NCBI GenBank assembly: GCA_964555625.1
Contig: CAZKTE010000039.1
Span: forward strand, 1-16,698
Direction of reading: 5' to 3'
Length of the DNA stretch: 16,698 nt
Source of the DNA: CAZJKE01 sp964555625
GTDB taxonomy: Bacteria; Planctomycetota; Phycisphaerae; Phycisphaerales; SM1A02
The notes under the pieces were generated by a model. That model saw nothing but the letters and a program-made list of their open reading frames with translations, ran no database searches and was not told where the DNA came from. The stretch's first letter is position 1, and each line of letters begins with the position of its first letter. The position numbers and the translations under genes are program-made. Shown piece by piece: positions 1-6,770 of the stretch.

Positions 1-288
1 ACCGAGAAGCACTGCGTGTCCGAGGGCGGGAAGTGGTTCGGCACCGGCTCAAGCTGTGATGACGTTGATTGTGACGGCGGCGGCGGCGATCCGGGGACCT
101 GTTGCGTCAACGGAGGATGCATCGAATTAACCGTTGACGAGTGCGAAATGGTGCATGGCACGTTCAACGATGAGCCCTGCAGCGATGTCGCATGCGACCC
201 ATATTGCCCAGCAGATGTAACTGGCGACGGCGTGGTTGATGTCTCAGACATTCTGGCCTGCATCGCTGCCTGGGGTGCCTGCCCGTAA
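1..288 (+). CDS. C-terminal part of a secreted Cys-rich repeat protein with dockerin-like tail
   Basis: The reading frame is open from the first base, so the gene begins upstream of the window and only its last 95 residues are visible. Two copies of a Cys-rich motif can be lined up: one ends at GSSCDDVDCD (about bases 46-75) and the next runs from GTCCVNGGC to CSDVACD (about 97-198). After CPAD comes GDGVVDVSDILACIAAWG, a single Ca-binding-loop, dockerin-like helix that ends the protein at WGACP. Tails of this form are very common at the C-termini of exported Phycisphaerae proteins; that is family knowledge, and the partner or sorting role is not established. The protein is therefore probably exported, but its main domain lies outside the window and no function can be given. 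It ends 82 bases before the preferred uppS start. Confidence 0.8.
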   Translation, partial: TEKHCVSEGGKWFGTGSSCDDVDCDGGGGDPGTCCVNGGCIELTVDECEMVHGTFNDEPCSDVACDPYCPADVTGDGVVDVSDILACIAAWGACP

Positions 289-355
289 GGAACAGGAGCA
301 AAGGACCTCGGACGGGCGCGATGCACCAATGTGCCGGGGCACCGCGCCTGTCCTG

Positions 356-361
356 TACGAT
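356..361 (+). promoter_or_regulatory. Possible -10 element (TACGAT) for a leaderless uppS transcript
   Basis: TACGAT matches four of six bases of the TATAAT consensus and ends nine bases before the GTG at 371. Transcription would start within about two bases of that codon. No convincing -35 hexamer is visible. It is proposed mainly by analogy with the better matches before hemW, the SurA-like gene, the threonine dehydrogenase gene and purA. Confidence 0.3.
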
Positions 362-370
362 TGCCCATTC

Positions 371-1090
371 GTGGACCCATCGCCCGTTCCAGATCAACAG
401 TTGCCGCGGCACGTGGCCATCATCATGGATGGCAATGGCCGCTGGGCGGAGGGCCGCGGGCTCTCGCGCAGCGAGGGCCATGCGGCCGGCACGGGCGCGG
501 TGCGCGCGGTCGTGGAACGCTGCGGAGAGCTGGGCATCCCCTGGCTGACCCTCTACTCCTTCTCGAGCGAGAACTGGTCGCGGCCGAGTGACGAGATCGA
601 CGCCCTGATGGGCCTGCTGATAGCCCGGCTTGATGAAGAGGTCCCCGACTTGGTGGAGAAGGGGGTCCGCCTGCGGCACTATGGGAGCCGCGATCGTCTC
701 TCGTCGAGCGTGCTGGCGGCACTTGACGGCGCCTGCGAGGCGACAGCGACGTGTGAACGGCTCACGCTCGGGCTGGCCATCGACTACGGCGGCCGTGAGG
801 AACTTGCCCGCGCAGCCCGTCGCTGCGTCGAGGACGGCCTCAAGCCAGCCGAGGTCGACGAGGCAGCCGTCGCAACGCGGCTCGACACGGCAGGTGCGCC
901 GGACCCGGACCTGCTGATTCGCACGGCCGGCGAACATCGCCTCTCAAACTTCCTGCTCTGGCAGGTCGCCTACAGCGAGCTCTACGTCAGCGATCTCTGC
1001 TGGCCGGACTTCGACAAGGCGGCATTCGACGCGGCGCTCGAGGCGTACGCGGCGCGCGAGCGCCGCTTCGGCGGGATCGAGTCAAGTTAG
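371..1090 (+). CDS. uppS: Undecaprenyl diphosphate synthase (isoprenyl transferase)
   Basis: Condenses isopentenyl diphosphate onto farnesyl diphosphate in cis to make the C55 carrier lipid used for peptidoglycan and other envelope glycans. It acts at the cytoplasmic face of the membrane. The family signature HVAIIMDGNGRWA is at residues 14-26 with catalytic Asp20, followed by TLYSFSSENW, and RTAGEHRLSNFLLWQ starts near residue 184. The C-terminal RERRFGG is also typical. I chose the GTG at 371 (239 aa) because TACGAT at 356-361 lies nine bases before it, matching the leaderless pattern of other genes here. The in-frame ATG at 329 gives 253 aa, equal to the E. coli enzyme, but has no ribosome site or -10 element. 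The gene converges on purA with four bases between. Function is near certain; the start is not. Confidence 0.93.
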   Translation: MDPSPVPDQQLPRHVAIIMDGNGRWAEGRGLSRSEGHAAGTGAVRAVVERCGELGIPWLTLYSFSSENWSRPSDEIDALMGLLIARLDEEVPDLVEKGVRLRHYGSRDRLSSSVLAALDGACEATATCERLTLGLAIDYGGREELARAARRCVEDGLKPAEVDEAAVATRLDTAGAPDPDLLIRTAGEHRLSNFLLWQVAYSELYVSDLCWPDFDKAAFDAALEAYAARERRFGGIESS

Positions 1091-1094
1091 TTCT

Positions 1095-2420
1095 TCAGGC
1101 CAGGACGGTCTGGTGCCGCTCTGGTCCGACGCTGACGATCGAGATGGGCAGCTCAAGGTACGCGCTGATTCGATCGAGGTATGCCTGCGCGTTCGCCGGC
1201 AGGTGCGCCGGGTCCGTGATGTCGTCGAGTTCCTCGCTCCAGCCGGCCATCGTCTCGAGAATCGGTTCGACCTGGGCAAGCAGGTGCGCATCTGGAATGA
1301 AGCGATCGCTCGTTGATCCATCAGGCAGTCGATAGGCGACGCAGATGTTGATCTCGTCGAACCCGCTGAGCACATCAAGGAGCATGCACGCAACACGAGT
1401 GGCGCCGCAGATCATCGCCGAGTATCGCACCGCGACCAGATCCAGCCAGCCGCAGCGTCTTGGGCGGCCGGTCGTGGTGCCGTACTCCTTGCCACGCTCA
1501 CGGATGCGATCTCCGTTCTCGCCGAGGTCCTCGCTGGGGAAGGGGCCTGCGCCGACCCTCGTGGTGTAGGCCTTCATGATGCCGACGACCTCGTGGATGT
1601 GTTGGCCAGGCAGCCCAGTACCTGCCGGGATGCCCAGGGTCGAGCAGTTGGAGCTTGTCACGTAGGGGAACGTGCCATGATCGATGTCCAGGAGACACGC
1701 GTTTGCGCCTTCGAAGAGGATGGATCGCTCCTCATTGACGCAGGCATGCAGGGCGTAGACGGTGTCGGTGATGTGGGGGGAGAGGCGGCGGCCGAGGGCC
1801 GAGTATTCATCCGCGAGGGCTGCTGGGTCCAGTGGCGGCAGGTCCACGCCCAGGGCGGAGAGCTCCGCGGAGCGGATCGAGCAAATCAGGTTCAGGCGGT
1901 CCTCGAGTCGATCGCGGTCGAGCAGCTCGCCGACTCGAATGGCCGTGGCGCGGTGCACCTTGTCGGCGTATGCCGGACCGATGCCACGCTTGGTGGTGCC
2001 GATGGACAGGTCGGATCCATCGCCGGACGCGGCAGCAGCGAGGCGTCGCTCAAGGGCCGCGTCGTGCTCCTTGTGGTAGGGCATCACGACGTGTGCGCGG
2101 TCACTGACGAGCAGGTTTGCGCCGACCTCCATGCCCCGGTCTCGCATCGTGTCGATCTCCTCGACGAGCTTCGCCGGGTCCACGACGACGCCGTTTCCGA
2201 TGACGCAGGTCTTGTCGCCGTAGAGGATGCCCGAGGGAATCAGGTGCAGGGCGTATCGCTGGTCGCCCACCACGACCGTGTGGCCGGCGTTGGCGCCACC
2301 GTTGTAGCGGACGATGACGTCGTGCTCGGCGGTGAGCAGGTCGACGATCTTGCCCTTGCCCTCGTCACCCCATTGGAGACCGACGACAGCGGTGTTGCAT
2401 GCACTACTTGCTCGTGCCAT
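1095..2420 (-). CDS. purA: Adenylosuccinate synthase
   Basis: Joins IMP and aspartate using GTP to form adenylosuccinate, the first committed step to AMP, in the cytoplasm. The 441-residue length fits the family. GDEGKGK (residues 18-24) carries catalytic Asp19, and GHTV holds His47. Further signatures are IGNGVVVDP, GTTKRGIGPAY, LDIDHGTFPYVTSSN, TTRVGAGPFPSE and TTTGRPRRCGWLDL. The stretch EGANACLLDIDHG followed by SSNC resembles eukaryotic enzymes (EGANA, SSNC) more than the E. coli form (EGAQG, SSNT). The ATG at 2420 lies 15 bases after the end of the FHA gene on the same strand, so co-transcription is possible. It has no Shine-Dalgarno sequence, but TAAAAT sits nine bases upstream, suggesting its own leaderless promoter. 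The gene converges on uppS with a four-base gap. Confidence 0.97.
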   Translation of the reverse strand: MARASSACNTAVVGLQWGDEGKGKIVDLLTAEHDVIVRYNGGANAGHTVVVGDQRYALHLIPSGILYGDKTCVIGNGVVVDPAKLVEEIDTMRDRGMEVGANLLVSDRAHVVMPYHKEHDAALERRLAAAASGDGSDLSIGTTKRGIGPAYADKVHRATAIRVGELLDRDRLEDRLNLICSIRSAELSALGVDLPPLDPAALADEYSALGRRLSPHITDTVYALHACVNEERSILFEGANACLLDIDHGTFPYVTSSNCSTLGIPAGTGLPGQHIHEVVGIMKAYTTRVGAGPFPSEDLGENGDRIRERGKEYGTTTGRPRRCGWLDLVAVRYSAMICGATRVACMLLDVLSGFDEINICVAYRLPDGSTSDRFIPDAHLLAQVEPILETMAGWSEELDDITDPAHLPANAQAYLDRISAYLELPISIVSVGPERHQTVLA

Positions 2421-2429
2421 GACGTGGGG

Positions 2430-2435
2430 ATTTTA
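2430..2435 (-). promoter_or_regulatory. Candidate -10 element TAAAAT for leaderless purA
   Basis: Read on the minus strand this is TAAAAT, five of six bases of the -10 consensus, ending nine bases before the purA ATG. It overlaps the space just after the FHA stop codon. No clear -35 hexamer is seen. It would give a purA mRNA with a leader of about two bases, independent of the upstream FHA gene. Confidence 0.5.
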
Positions 2436-2768
2436 TCAGGACCCTGGTCCGTCGACGCGATGAATGACTACCTCATCGCCGTCGAGTGACACCGTGAACT
2501 GCACGGGGCCGATGCGTACCTCGTCGCGATCGCTGAGTTCCACCTCGTCTACGCGCTCGCCGTTGTGCCAGGTGCGGGCTTCGGGATCGCGGTTCTGGAG
2601 GGTGATACGCTGTTCCTCGATCGAGATCTCGCAGTGCACGGGGGCGATCGACGGGAGCGGGACATGCAGGTCACAACTCTTGCGGCGACCGATTGTCGTG
2701 CAACTATCACGCAGCATGAACTCGCGGCTGCTTCCGTCGGCCGTTGTCATGAGGAGCGTGATGCCCAA
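2436..2768 (-). CDS. Small FHA-domain protein
   Basis: A 110-residue protein that is almost entirely one forkhead-associated domain, a fold that usually reads phosphothreonine peptides in Ser/Thr-kinase signalling. The first strand is ITLLMTTADG (residues 3-12), then TTIGRRKSCDL (24-34) with the conserved Gly-Arg, PVHCEI with His45, and HNGERV with Asn69-Gly70. The Ser-Arg pair that normally stands three and two residues before the His is Ala-Pro here, so phosphopeptide binding may be altered. I chose the TTG at 2768 because GGGAGG (2774-2779, minus strand) lies five bases before it and because the ATG at 2750 would cut the first strand. The 104-residue ATG product remains possible. No kinase gene is nearby. 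The gene is divergent from hemW, with 36 bases between starts, and may be transcribed with purA. Confidence 0.85.
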   Translation of the reverse strand: MGITLLMTTADGSSREFMLRDSCTTIGRRKSCDLHVPLPSIAPVHCEISIEEQRITLQNRDPEARTWHNGERVDEVELSDRDEVRIGPVQFTVSLDGDEVVIHRVDGPGS

Positions 2769-2773
2769 GTGGC

Positions 2774-2779
2774 CCTCCC
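2774..2779 (-). promoter_or_regulatory. Ribosome binding site GGGAGG deciding a TTG start
   Basis: On the minus strand GGGAGG stands five bases before the TTG at 2768 of the FHA gene. It is one of the clearer Shine-Dalgarno sites in the window and supports TTG over the ATG six codons further in. Confidence 0.55.
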
Positions 2780-2788
2780 GACTGGTTC

Positions 2789-2794
2789 TACAAT
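2789..2794 (+). promoter_or_regulatory. Candidate -10 element TACAAT for leaderless hemW
   Basis: TACAAT matches five of six consensus bases and ends ten bases before the hemW ATG at 2805. The predicted transcript would have a leader of about three bases. No Shine-Dalgarno site precedes the ATG. The same hexamer at similar spacing precedes the genes at 6771 and 11804. No good -35 element is visible. Confidence 0.55.
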
Positions 2795-2804
2795 CGCCGG
2801 TGTC

Positions 2805-4061
2805 ATGACCGACGTCTCTCTTGCCCTGGACCAGTGTAACGCCGACGCCTCGGGTCGTGCAGTGACCTCCGAGCCTTGGCTGGAGGACGCAGCGCACTGC
2901 AGCGGGGCGTACCTGCACGTGCCATTCTGCTTTCACAAGTGCCACTACTGCGACTTCTACAGCATCGTTGACGGCGACGACCGCCAGGAGATGTTCGTGG
3001 ACACGATGGAACGAGAACTCTCGTGTGTCGGGGCGGCCATGGAGATGCCCATCGATTCGATCTTCATTGGTGGCGGCACACCGACGCTGCTTGCGCCGGC
3101 GCTGCTTGCTCGGCTCATGCGCGCAGCCCGCGAGTACCTGCCGCTCTCCGATGACGCCGAGTGGACGGTCGAGGCCAATCCGGAGACCGTGACTGCGGAG
3201 ATTGCGGCGGTGCTCGCCGAGGGCGGCGCAACCCGGGTGAGCATCGGCGCGCAGTCCTTCCAGCCGCAGTTGCTTGAAGCGCTTGAGCGCTGGCATGATC
3301 CACGGTCGGTGCCGCGTGCCATGGAGCTGGTGCGCGCAGCGGGAATCGATGACATCAACCTCGATCTCATCTTCGCCATACCTGGGCAGGATCTGGCGAT
3401 GCTCGATGCGGACCTCGACTCAGTCCTTGATCTCTCGCCCACGCACGCAAGTTGCTACTCGCTCGTATACGAGGCCGGCACGCCGCTGCGCGTACGACGC
3501 GATCGCGGCGACGTGACTCCCGTCGACGAGGACATCGAGGCGACCATGTACCTGCAGGTCATCGAGCGCATGGCCGAGAGCGGGTTCGAACACTACGAGA
3601 TCAGCAACTTCGCCGCCGCCGGCCACCGCTGTCGACACAACCTTCTCTACTGGCACAACGGAAACTGGTGGCCCGTCGGCCCGGCCGCCGCCGGCCACGT
3701 CAACGGCCGCCGCTGGCGAAATGTTCCACGCCTCGGCACGTACCTGCTCTCGGATCCACTTCCGACGGTCGTGGACGTGGAGGCGGCGGATGCCGATCGT
3801 GCCGCCGGCGAGGCGTTCATGATGGGTCTGCGGCTGCTGGAGGGCATGGAGCGAGGGCGGGTCCAGCAACTGCTGGCTGCTCCCGGCGGCGACCGGCGGG
3901 CGGCCGCCATCGAGGCTCACTGCCAGGGCGACCGGCTGGCCTGGCGAGAGGGCCTGCTGGCCCTGACGGACTCTGGATTGCTTGCCGCTGATCTCGTGGT
4001 GGGTGATTTGCTCGCTCAATGCACCCCTGGGACAGATCGGGCCGATACGACGCCGGGATGA
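2805..4061 (+). CDS. hemW: Radical SAM heme chaperone HemW
   Basis: HemW binds heme and passes it to target proteins; it is related to, but distinct from, the coproporphyrinogen dehydrogenase HemN. The 4Fe-4S cluster motif CFHKCHYCDF gives Cys42, Cys46 and Cys49; the Phe two residues after the last Cys is the HemW rather than HemN form. Then come IFIGGGTPTLL, SIGAQSFQPQLLEALERWH and INLDLIFAIPGQ, and HNLLYW at residues 278-283 matches the HNxxYW motif linked to heme binding in this family. The C-terminal part resembles the HemW C-terminal domain. At 418 residues it is somewhat long, with about 35 residues before the first strand instead of about ten in E. coli. The ATG is supported by TACAAT ten bases upstream. 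Its stop overlaps the next start (ATGA, 4058-4061). Confidence 0.93.
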   Translation: MTDVSLALDQCNADASGRAVTSEPWLEDAAHCSGAYLHVPFCFHKCHYCDFYSIVDGDDRQEMFVDTMERELSCVGAAMEMPIDSIFIGGGTPTLLAPALLARLMRAAREYLPLSDDAEWTVEANPETVTAEIAAVLAEGGATRVSIGAQSFQPQLLEALERWHDPRSVPRAMELVRAAGIDDINLDLIFAIPGQDLAMLDADLDSVLDLSPTHASCYSLVYEAGTPLRVRRDRGDVTPVDEDIEATMYLQVIERMAESGFEHYEISNFAAAGHRCRHNLLYWHNGNWWPVGPAAAGHVNGRRWRNVPRLGTYLLSDPLPTVVDVEAADADRAAGEAFMMGLRLLEGMERGRVQQLLAAPGGDRRAAAIEAHCQGDRLAWREGLLALTDSGLLAADLVVGDLLAQCTPGTDRADTTPG

Positions 4062-4921
4062 AGGGTGCCTCGTTTACCTCGCTTCGCCGCCACCTGGCAC
4101 CGCTGCTGCGGCCGCTGCTTGCTCGATGTGGGCCGCTGCGGGGCCTGGTCTTCCGCCTCGCCGGAGGCCGACGGACCGACTGCGTGACCCACCAAGGCAT
4201 GGAGTTCAACGTGCACCCGGGAGACCTGGGCGTGACGTTGGAGTTGCTGTCGACGGGCTCCTACGAGCCGACGACTTTCGCGCTGCTGGCGGACGTGCTG
4301 CGTGAGGGCGACACCTTCGTGAACATCGGCGCGCATGTCGGACTCTTCGCGCTGCCCGCTGGGCGGTGGGTGGGATCCGCCGGCCGCGTGATCGCCTTCG
4401 AACCGCACCCGGGCAACGTCGCGCTGCTGCGCTCAAATGCAGCGGCCAACGAATGCGGCCACGTGGAGATCATCGAGTCGGCCCTCTCAGATTCGGCCGG
4501 CACGTCGACGCTGCACGAGTGCGCCTTCAACAGCGGCGACCACCGGCCCTCTCATCGCGGCCGCGGCCGGCATGGCAGAGAGGGCGACGTCACGGCGCAC
4601 GGTGCACACCTGCCACCGGGCCCGCGCGTCGACGTCGTACTAATGGATGTACAGGGAGCCGAGGCCCGCGTACTCTCGGGCATGGAGCGTGTGCTGAGTG
4701 AGAATCGACGCATCACCCTCATCTGGGAACTCTCCCCGGATCAACTGCGCAGCGCCGGTGCCGACCCACTGGACCTGCTGCGGGGCCTGGAGTCGATGGG
4801 CTTTGCCATGAGCATCGTGGACGATGCGGCCGGCGTGGTCGAGCCGAGCAACGCTGATACCATCCTTGCCCGCTGCCCGAGTGCGTCCTACATGAACGTC
4901 CTGAGTCAACGCGATGGATGA
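4058..4921 (+). CDS. FkbM-family SAM-dependent methyltransferase
   Basis: A 287-residue protein of the FkbM methyltransferase family, which usually O-methylates sugars or other small metabolites. The SAM site is TFVNIGAHVGLF (residues 86-97, with the Gly-rich motif NIGAHVG), and RVIAFEPHP (110-118) holds the acidic residue expected to bind the ribose of SAM. VVLMDVQGAEARVL (193-206) is the family's other signature. The first 50 residues are Arg/Leu-rich without a signal peptide, so the enzyme is probably cytoplasmic. The ATG overlaps the hemW stop as ATGA, and the 3' end overlaps the next gene by eight bases, so all three genes are probably translationally coupled. The neighbouring membrane glycosyltransferase suggests a glycan substrate; that is inference. 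The acceptor is unknown. Confidence 0.85.
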   Translation: MKGASFTSLRRHLAPLLRPLLARCGPLRGLVFRLAGGRRTDCVTHQGMEFNVHPGDLGVTLELLSTGSYEPTTFALLADVLREGDTFVNIGAHVGLFALPAGRWVGSAGRVIAFEPHPGNVALLRSNAAANECGHVEIIESALSDSAGTSTLHECAFNSGDHRPSHRGRGRHGREGDVTAHGAHLPPGPRVDVVLMDVQGAEARVLSGMERVLSENRRITLIWELSPDQLRSAGADPLDLLRGLESMGFAMSIVDDAAGVVEPSNADTILARCPSASYMNVLSQRDG

Positions 4922-6206
4922 TCGCCCGCCGCAGGGAGACCGTGCATGGCGCATTGGCGCGCTGCTCCTGGTCATCCTGGGAGTCTTTGCCCTGCGCTTT
5001 GGCACGTCCGTGCTGGACAGGGGTGCCATTTACGACGAGGAGTGGATTACCGCGCCAATCAACGTGCTGATGGAGGAGGGCTGGTCGGTCTCGGCGGCAT
5101 TGGACTACGAGGAGACCAAGGGCCCGACCATGATCTGGCCCTATGCATTCATCGGGGAGATGCTCGGCGGGACGATCAATGACCTGCGGCTCATCAGTGT
5201 CTGGTGCACGATCCTGACGATGATCCCTCTGGGCTGGCTGGCGACCTGCTGCGGCGTGCGGCGAGGTGGACACCTGGTCGTGGCCGTGGGGTGGCTGCTG
5301 TTGCCATACGTGGCGGTCTTCTCGCAACTGGTGATGAGCGAAATGTCGTTCATACTGCTGGAGGTAGCGGTCGTCGCCGCTGCGATGTGGGGCCTGCAGG
5401 AGCGAAGCAACAAGCGGCGGCGTGGTGCGCTGGTGCTCTACGGCCTGCTTCTTGCGCTGACACTGAACCACCGCATTCATGTGGTGGCGGTGGCGGGAGC
5501 GGTGTGCATCGCCTCAGCAATGCGGCTGGGACCGGCGTCGTGGCCATGGTGGGCAATGACGGCCGCGGCGGGGTTGCTGCGACTGCCACTGTGGTGGCGA
5601 TGGGGCGGAATGGTGAGTCCCCGGTATCAGAATCTGCACGGGCTGGGGTTCCGTGTCGAGAGCCTCTCCTATCTGGCAGCAGCGATGGCGCCGCTGCTTG
5701 CACTCTTTGCAGTCGTGGCCTGGCGGCGAGGCTGCCGCAAGCCGCTGATTTACGCCGCGATTGCCGGGGCTGCACTTGTGCTGCTGGCAACGCCCAATCT
5801 GGTGGTGCCCGAGGGCATGGATCTCACCTTGCAGCATGCGCGCTTCCAGGGAATCGCTCGTTCACTCACCACTGGCCTGATGCCAAGTGGACCCCTGCAG
5901 ACCTGCTTCCTGGCACTGATGGCGGCTGCGGGCCTGGCGGGCGTGGCCGCACTCTGGGAGGAAGCACGCCAGAAGCCCGTGACGTCGCCGCTGTGGCTCA
6001 TTGCACAGGTCCAAGCTTGGTCGCTCTTTGGGGGTTGGCTGCTCTACGCCCTGACGCGAGGATTCGTCTTCGACCGCTTCCTGATGGCCTGGGCGTTCAT
6101 GCTGCCGATCCTCTGGCAGCGGCTGCTGCCAGGGTGGGCGATTCTGCTGCAATACTCGGTGCTCGCCCTCGTGGGTGCTCGTCTGGCGTGGACCTGGCTG
6201 CTGTAA
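4914..6206 (+). CDS. Multi-pass membrane protein, GT-C-like glycosyltransferase
   Basis: A 430-residue integral membrane protein with roughly ten to eleven hydrophobic segments, the first at about residues 13-29 and the last running to the C-terminus. The first extracytoplasmic loop opens with AIYDEEW (Asp41, Glu42), followed by an ETKGPTMIWPYAF segment. An acidic pair just after the first membrane helix and a conserved Gly-Pro in the same loop are features of GT-C enzymes of the PMT/ArnT type, which move sugars from polyprenyl-phosphate donors on the outer face of the membrane. Sequence-level resemblance is weak, so the assignment rests on architecture. The gene overlaps the FkbM gene by eight bases and converges on the DUF1844 gene with a six-base gap. 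A flippase or polymerase of similar topology is the main alternative. Confidence 0.72.
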   Translation: MDDRPPQGDRAWRIGALLLVILGVFALRFGTSVLDRGAIYDEEWITAPINVLMEEGWSVSAALDYEETKGPTMIWPYAFIGEMLGGTINDLRLISVWCTILTMIPLGWLATCCGVRRGGHLVVAVGWLLLPYVAVFSQLVMSEMSFILLEVAVVAAAMWGLQERSNKRRRGALVLYGLLLALTLNHRIHVVAVAGAVCIASAMRLGPASWPWWAMTAAAGLLRLPLWWRWGGMVSPRYQNLHGLGFRVESLSYLAAAMAPLLALFAVVAWRRGCRKPLIYAAIAGAALVLLATPNLVVPEGMDLTLQHARFQGIARSLTTGLMPSGPLQTCFLALMAAAGLAGVAALWEEARQKPVTSPLWLIAQVQAWSLFGGWLLYALTRGFVFDRFLMAWAFMLPILWQRLLPGWAILLQYSVLALVGARLAWTWLL

Positions 6207-6212
6207 GGGAGG

Positions 6213-6695
6213 TCAGGCCGTCGGGTCGATGATGCCACCTGCCGGCGCATCGTCCGCTGCGGACGCCGGAGACTCGACCCCCGGCATCGCGCCGCCAGAT
6301 GCCTGTGCGGCGACGAGTTGGGCGACCTGAACGAAGCGCGACCGAAGCTCTTGGACCAGCTGGGTGATTTCGGTGGCCTCGTCCTCGCTGAGGTTCCCAG
6401 CGGTCTTCTCCTCGAGGACCGCAAGCAGATCGATGGCAAACCGCGATCCCTCGAGATCCACGATCACGCCCTTGGTGTCAGGGTCCTGCATCGTGCCAAG
6501 GCCCATGATCGCCTGTGAGGCGAGAATGCCCATGAGTCCACGAAAGTCGGCGTCGGGAATCGCGCGGGCTTCTGCCTTCTGCGCGACCTTCTCCTCGACC
6601 TCCTCAAGGCGTGCCTTCTCGGCCTGGGCCTGCTCTTTCCAGTCGGCGTCGACCTGGACCTGGGCGTCCCCTTGGGGTGTCTCTTCGTTGGTCAT
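6213..6695 (-). CDS. DUF1844 domain protein
   Basis: A 160-residue acidic protein with no signal peptide. Residues about 18-45 are rich in Lys, Glu and Ala and probably form a coiled coil. The DUF1844 domain covers about residues 51-125, with FRGLMGILASQAIMGLG, a Asp-Leu-Glu-rich middle, FAIDLLAVLEEKTAGNL (86-102) and LRSRFVQVA. The tail is Ala/Pro/Gly-rich and probably disordered. The family is widespread in Planctomycetota and some other phyla, with no established function that I know of. I chose the ATG at 6695 because GGAAGGG (6705-6711, minus strand) lies nine bases before it; an in-frame ATG at 6704 is too close to that site. The gene is divergent from the SurA-like gene across 75 bases. 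Confidence 0.85.
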   Translation of the reverse strand: MTNEETPQGDAQVQVDADWKEQAQAEKARLEEVEEKVAQKAEARAIPDADFRGLMGILASQAIMGLGTMQDPDTKGVIVDLEGSRFAIDLLAVLEEKTAGNLSEDEATEITQLVQELRSRFVQVAQLVAAQASGGAMPGVESPASAADDAPAGGIIDPTA

Positions 6696-6734
6696 GGATC
6701 GCATCCCTTCCGGCGCAGTGGCGCCAAGCACACC

Positions 6735-6740
6735 AGTATA
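6735..6740 (-). promoter_or_regulatory. Candidate -10 element TATACT for the DUF1844 gene
   Basis: Read on the minus strand this is TATACT, five of six consensus bases. It would start a transcript near 6728 and leave a leader of about 33 bases containing the Shine-Dalgarno site at 6705-6711. No -35 match is evident. The contrast with the near-zero leaders proposed for neighbouring genes is notable. Confidence 0.4.
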
Positions 6741-6744
6741 CCCC

Positions 6745-6767
6745 CGCGGGGAGATACAATCCCCGCG
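6745..6767. repeat. Inverted repeat CGCGGGGA/TCCCCGCG around the SurA-like promoter
   Basis: CGCGGGGA at 6745-6752 and its perfect complement TCCCCGCG at 6760-6767 are separated by seven bases. A TACAAT -10 candidate (6755-6760) lies in the loop and touches the right arm. The repeat ends three bases before the ATG at 6771. The left arm overlaps a ten-base palindrome, CCCCGCGGGG (6742-6751). It could be an operator for a dimeric regulator. If transcription began further upstream it would be an RNA hairpin just before the start codon. Confidence 0.5.
6755..6760 (+). promoter_or_regulatory. Candidate -10 element TACAAT for the SurA-like gene
   Basis: TACAAT ends ten bases before the ATG at 6771, the same hexamer and spacing as before hemW. 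No Shine-Dalgarno site precedes the ATG, so a leaderless or nearly leaderless transcript is predicted. It lies inside the inverted repeat 6745-6767. Confidence 0.55.
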
Positions 6768-6770
6768 CTG

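Noticed and set aside
2439..2450. Short inverted repeat GGACC-ct-GGTCC near the end of the FHA gene, considered as operator or terminator
   Set aside because: Five-base arms with a two-base gap inside coding sequence; expected often by chance.
1593..2489. Long open frame (298 codons) on the plus strand opposite purA
   Set aside because: It mirrors the purA codons, has no recognisable domain, and such antisense frames are expected in GC-rich coding DNA.
5204..6232. 342-codon plus-strand frame inside the membrane glycosyltransferase gene
   Set aside because: The product is a low-complexity Ala/Gly/Arg-rich shadow; the 4914-6206 frame gives a coherent multi-pass membrane protein.
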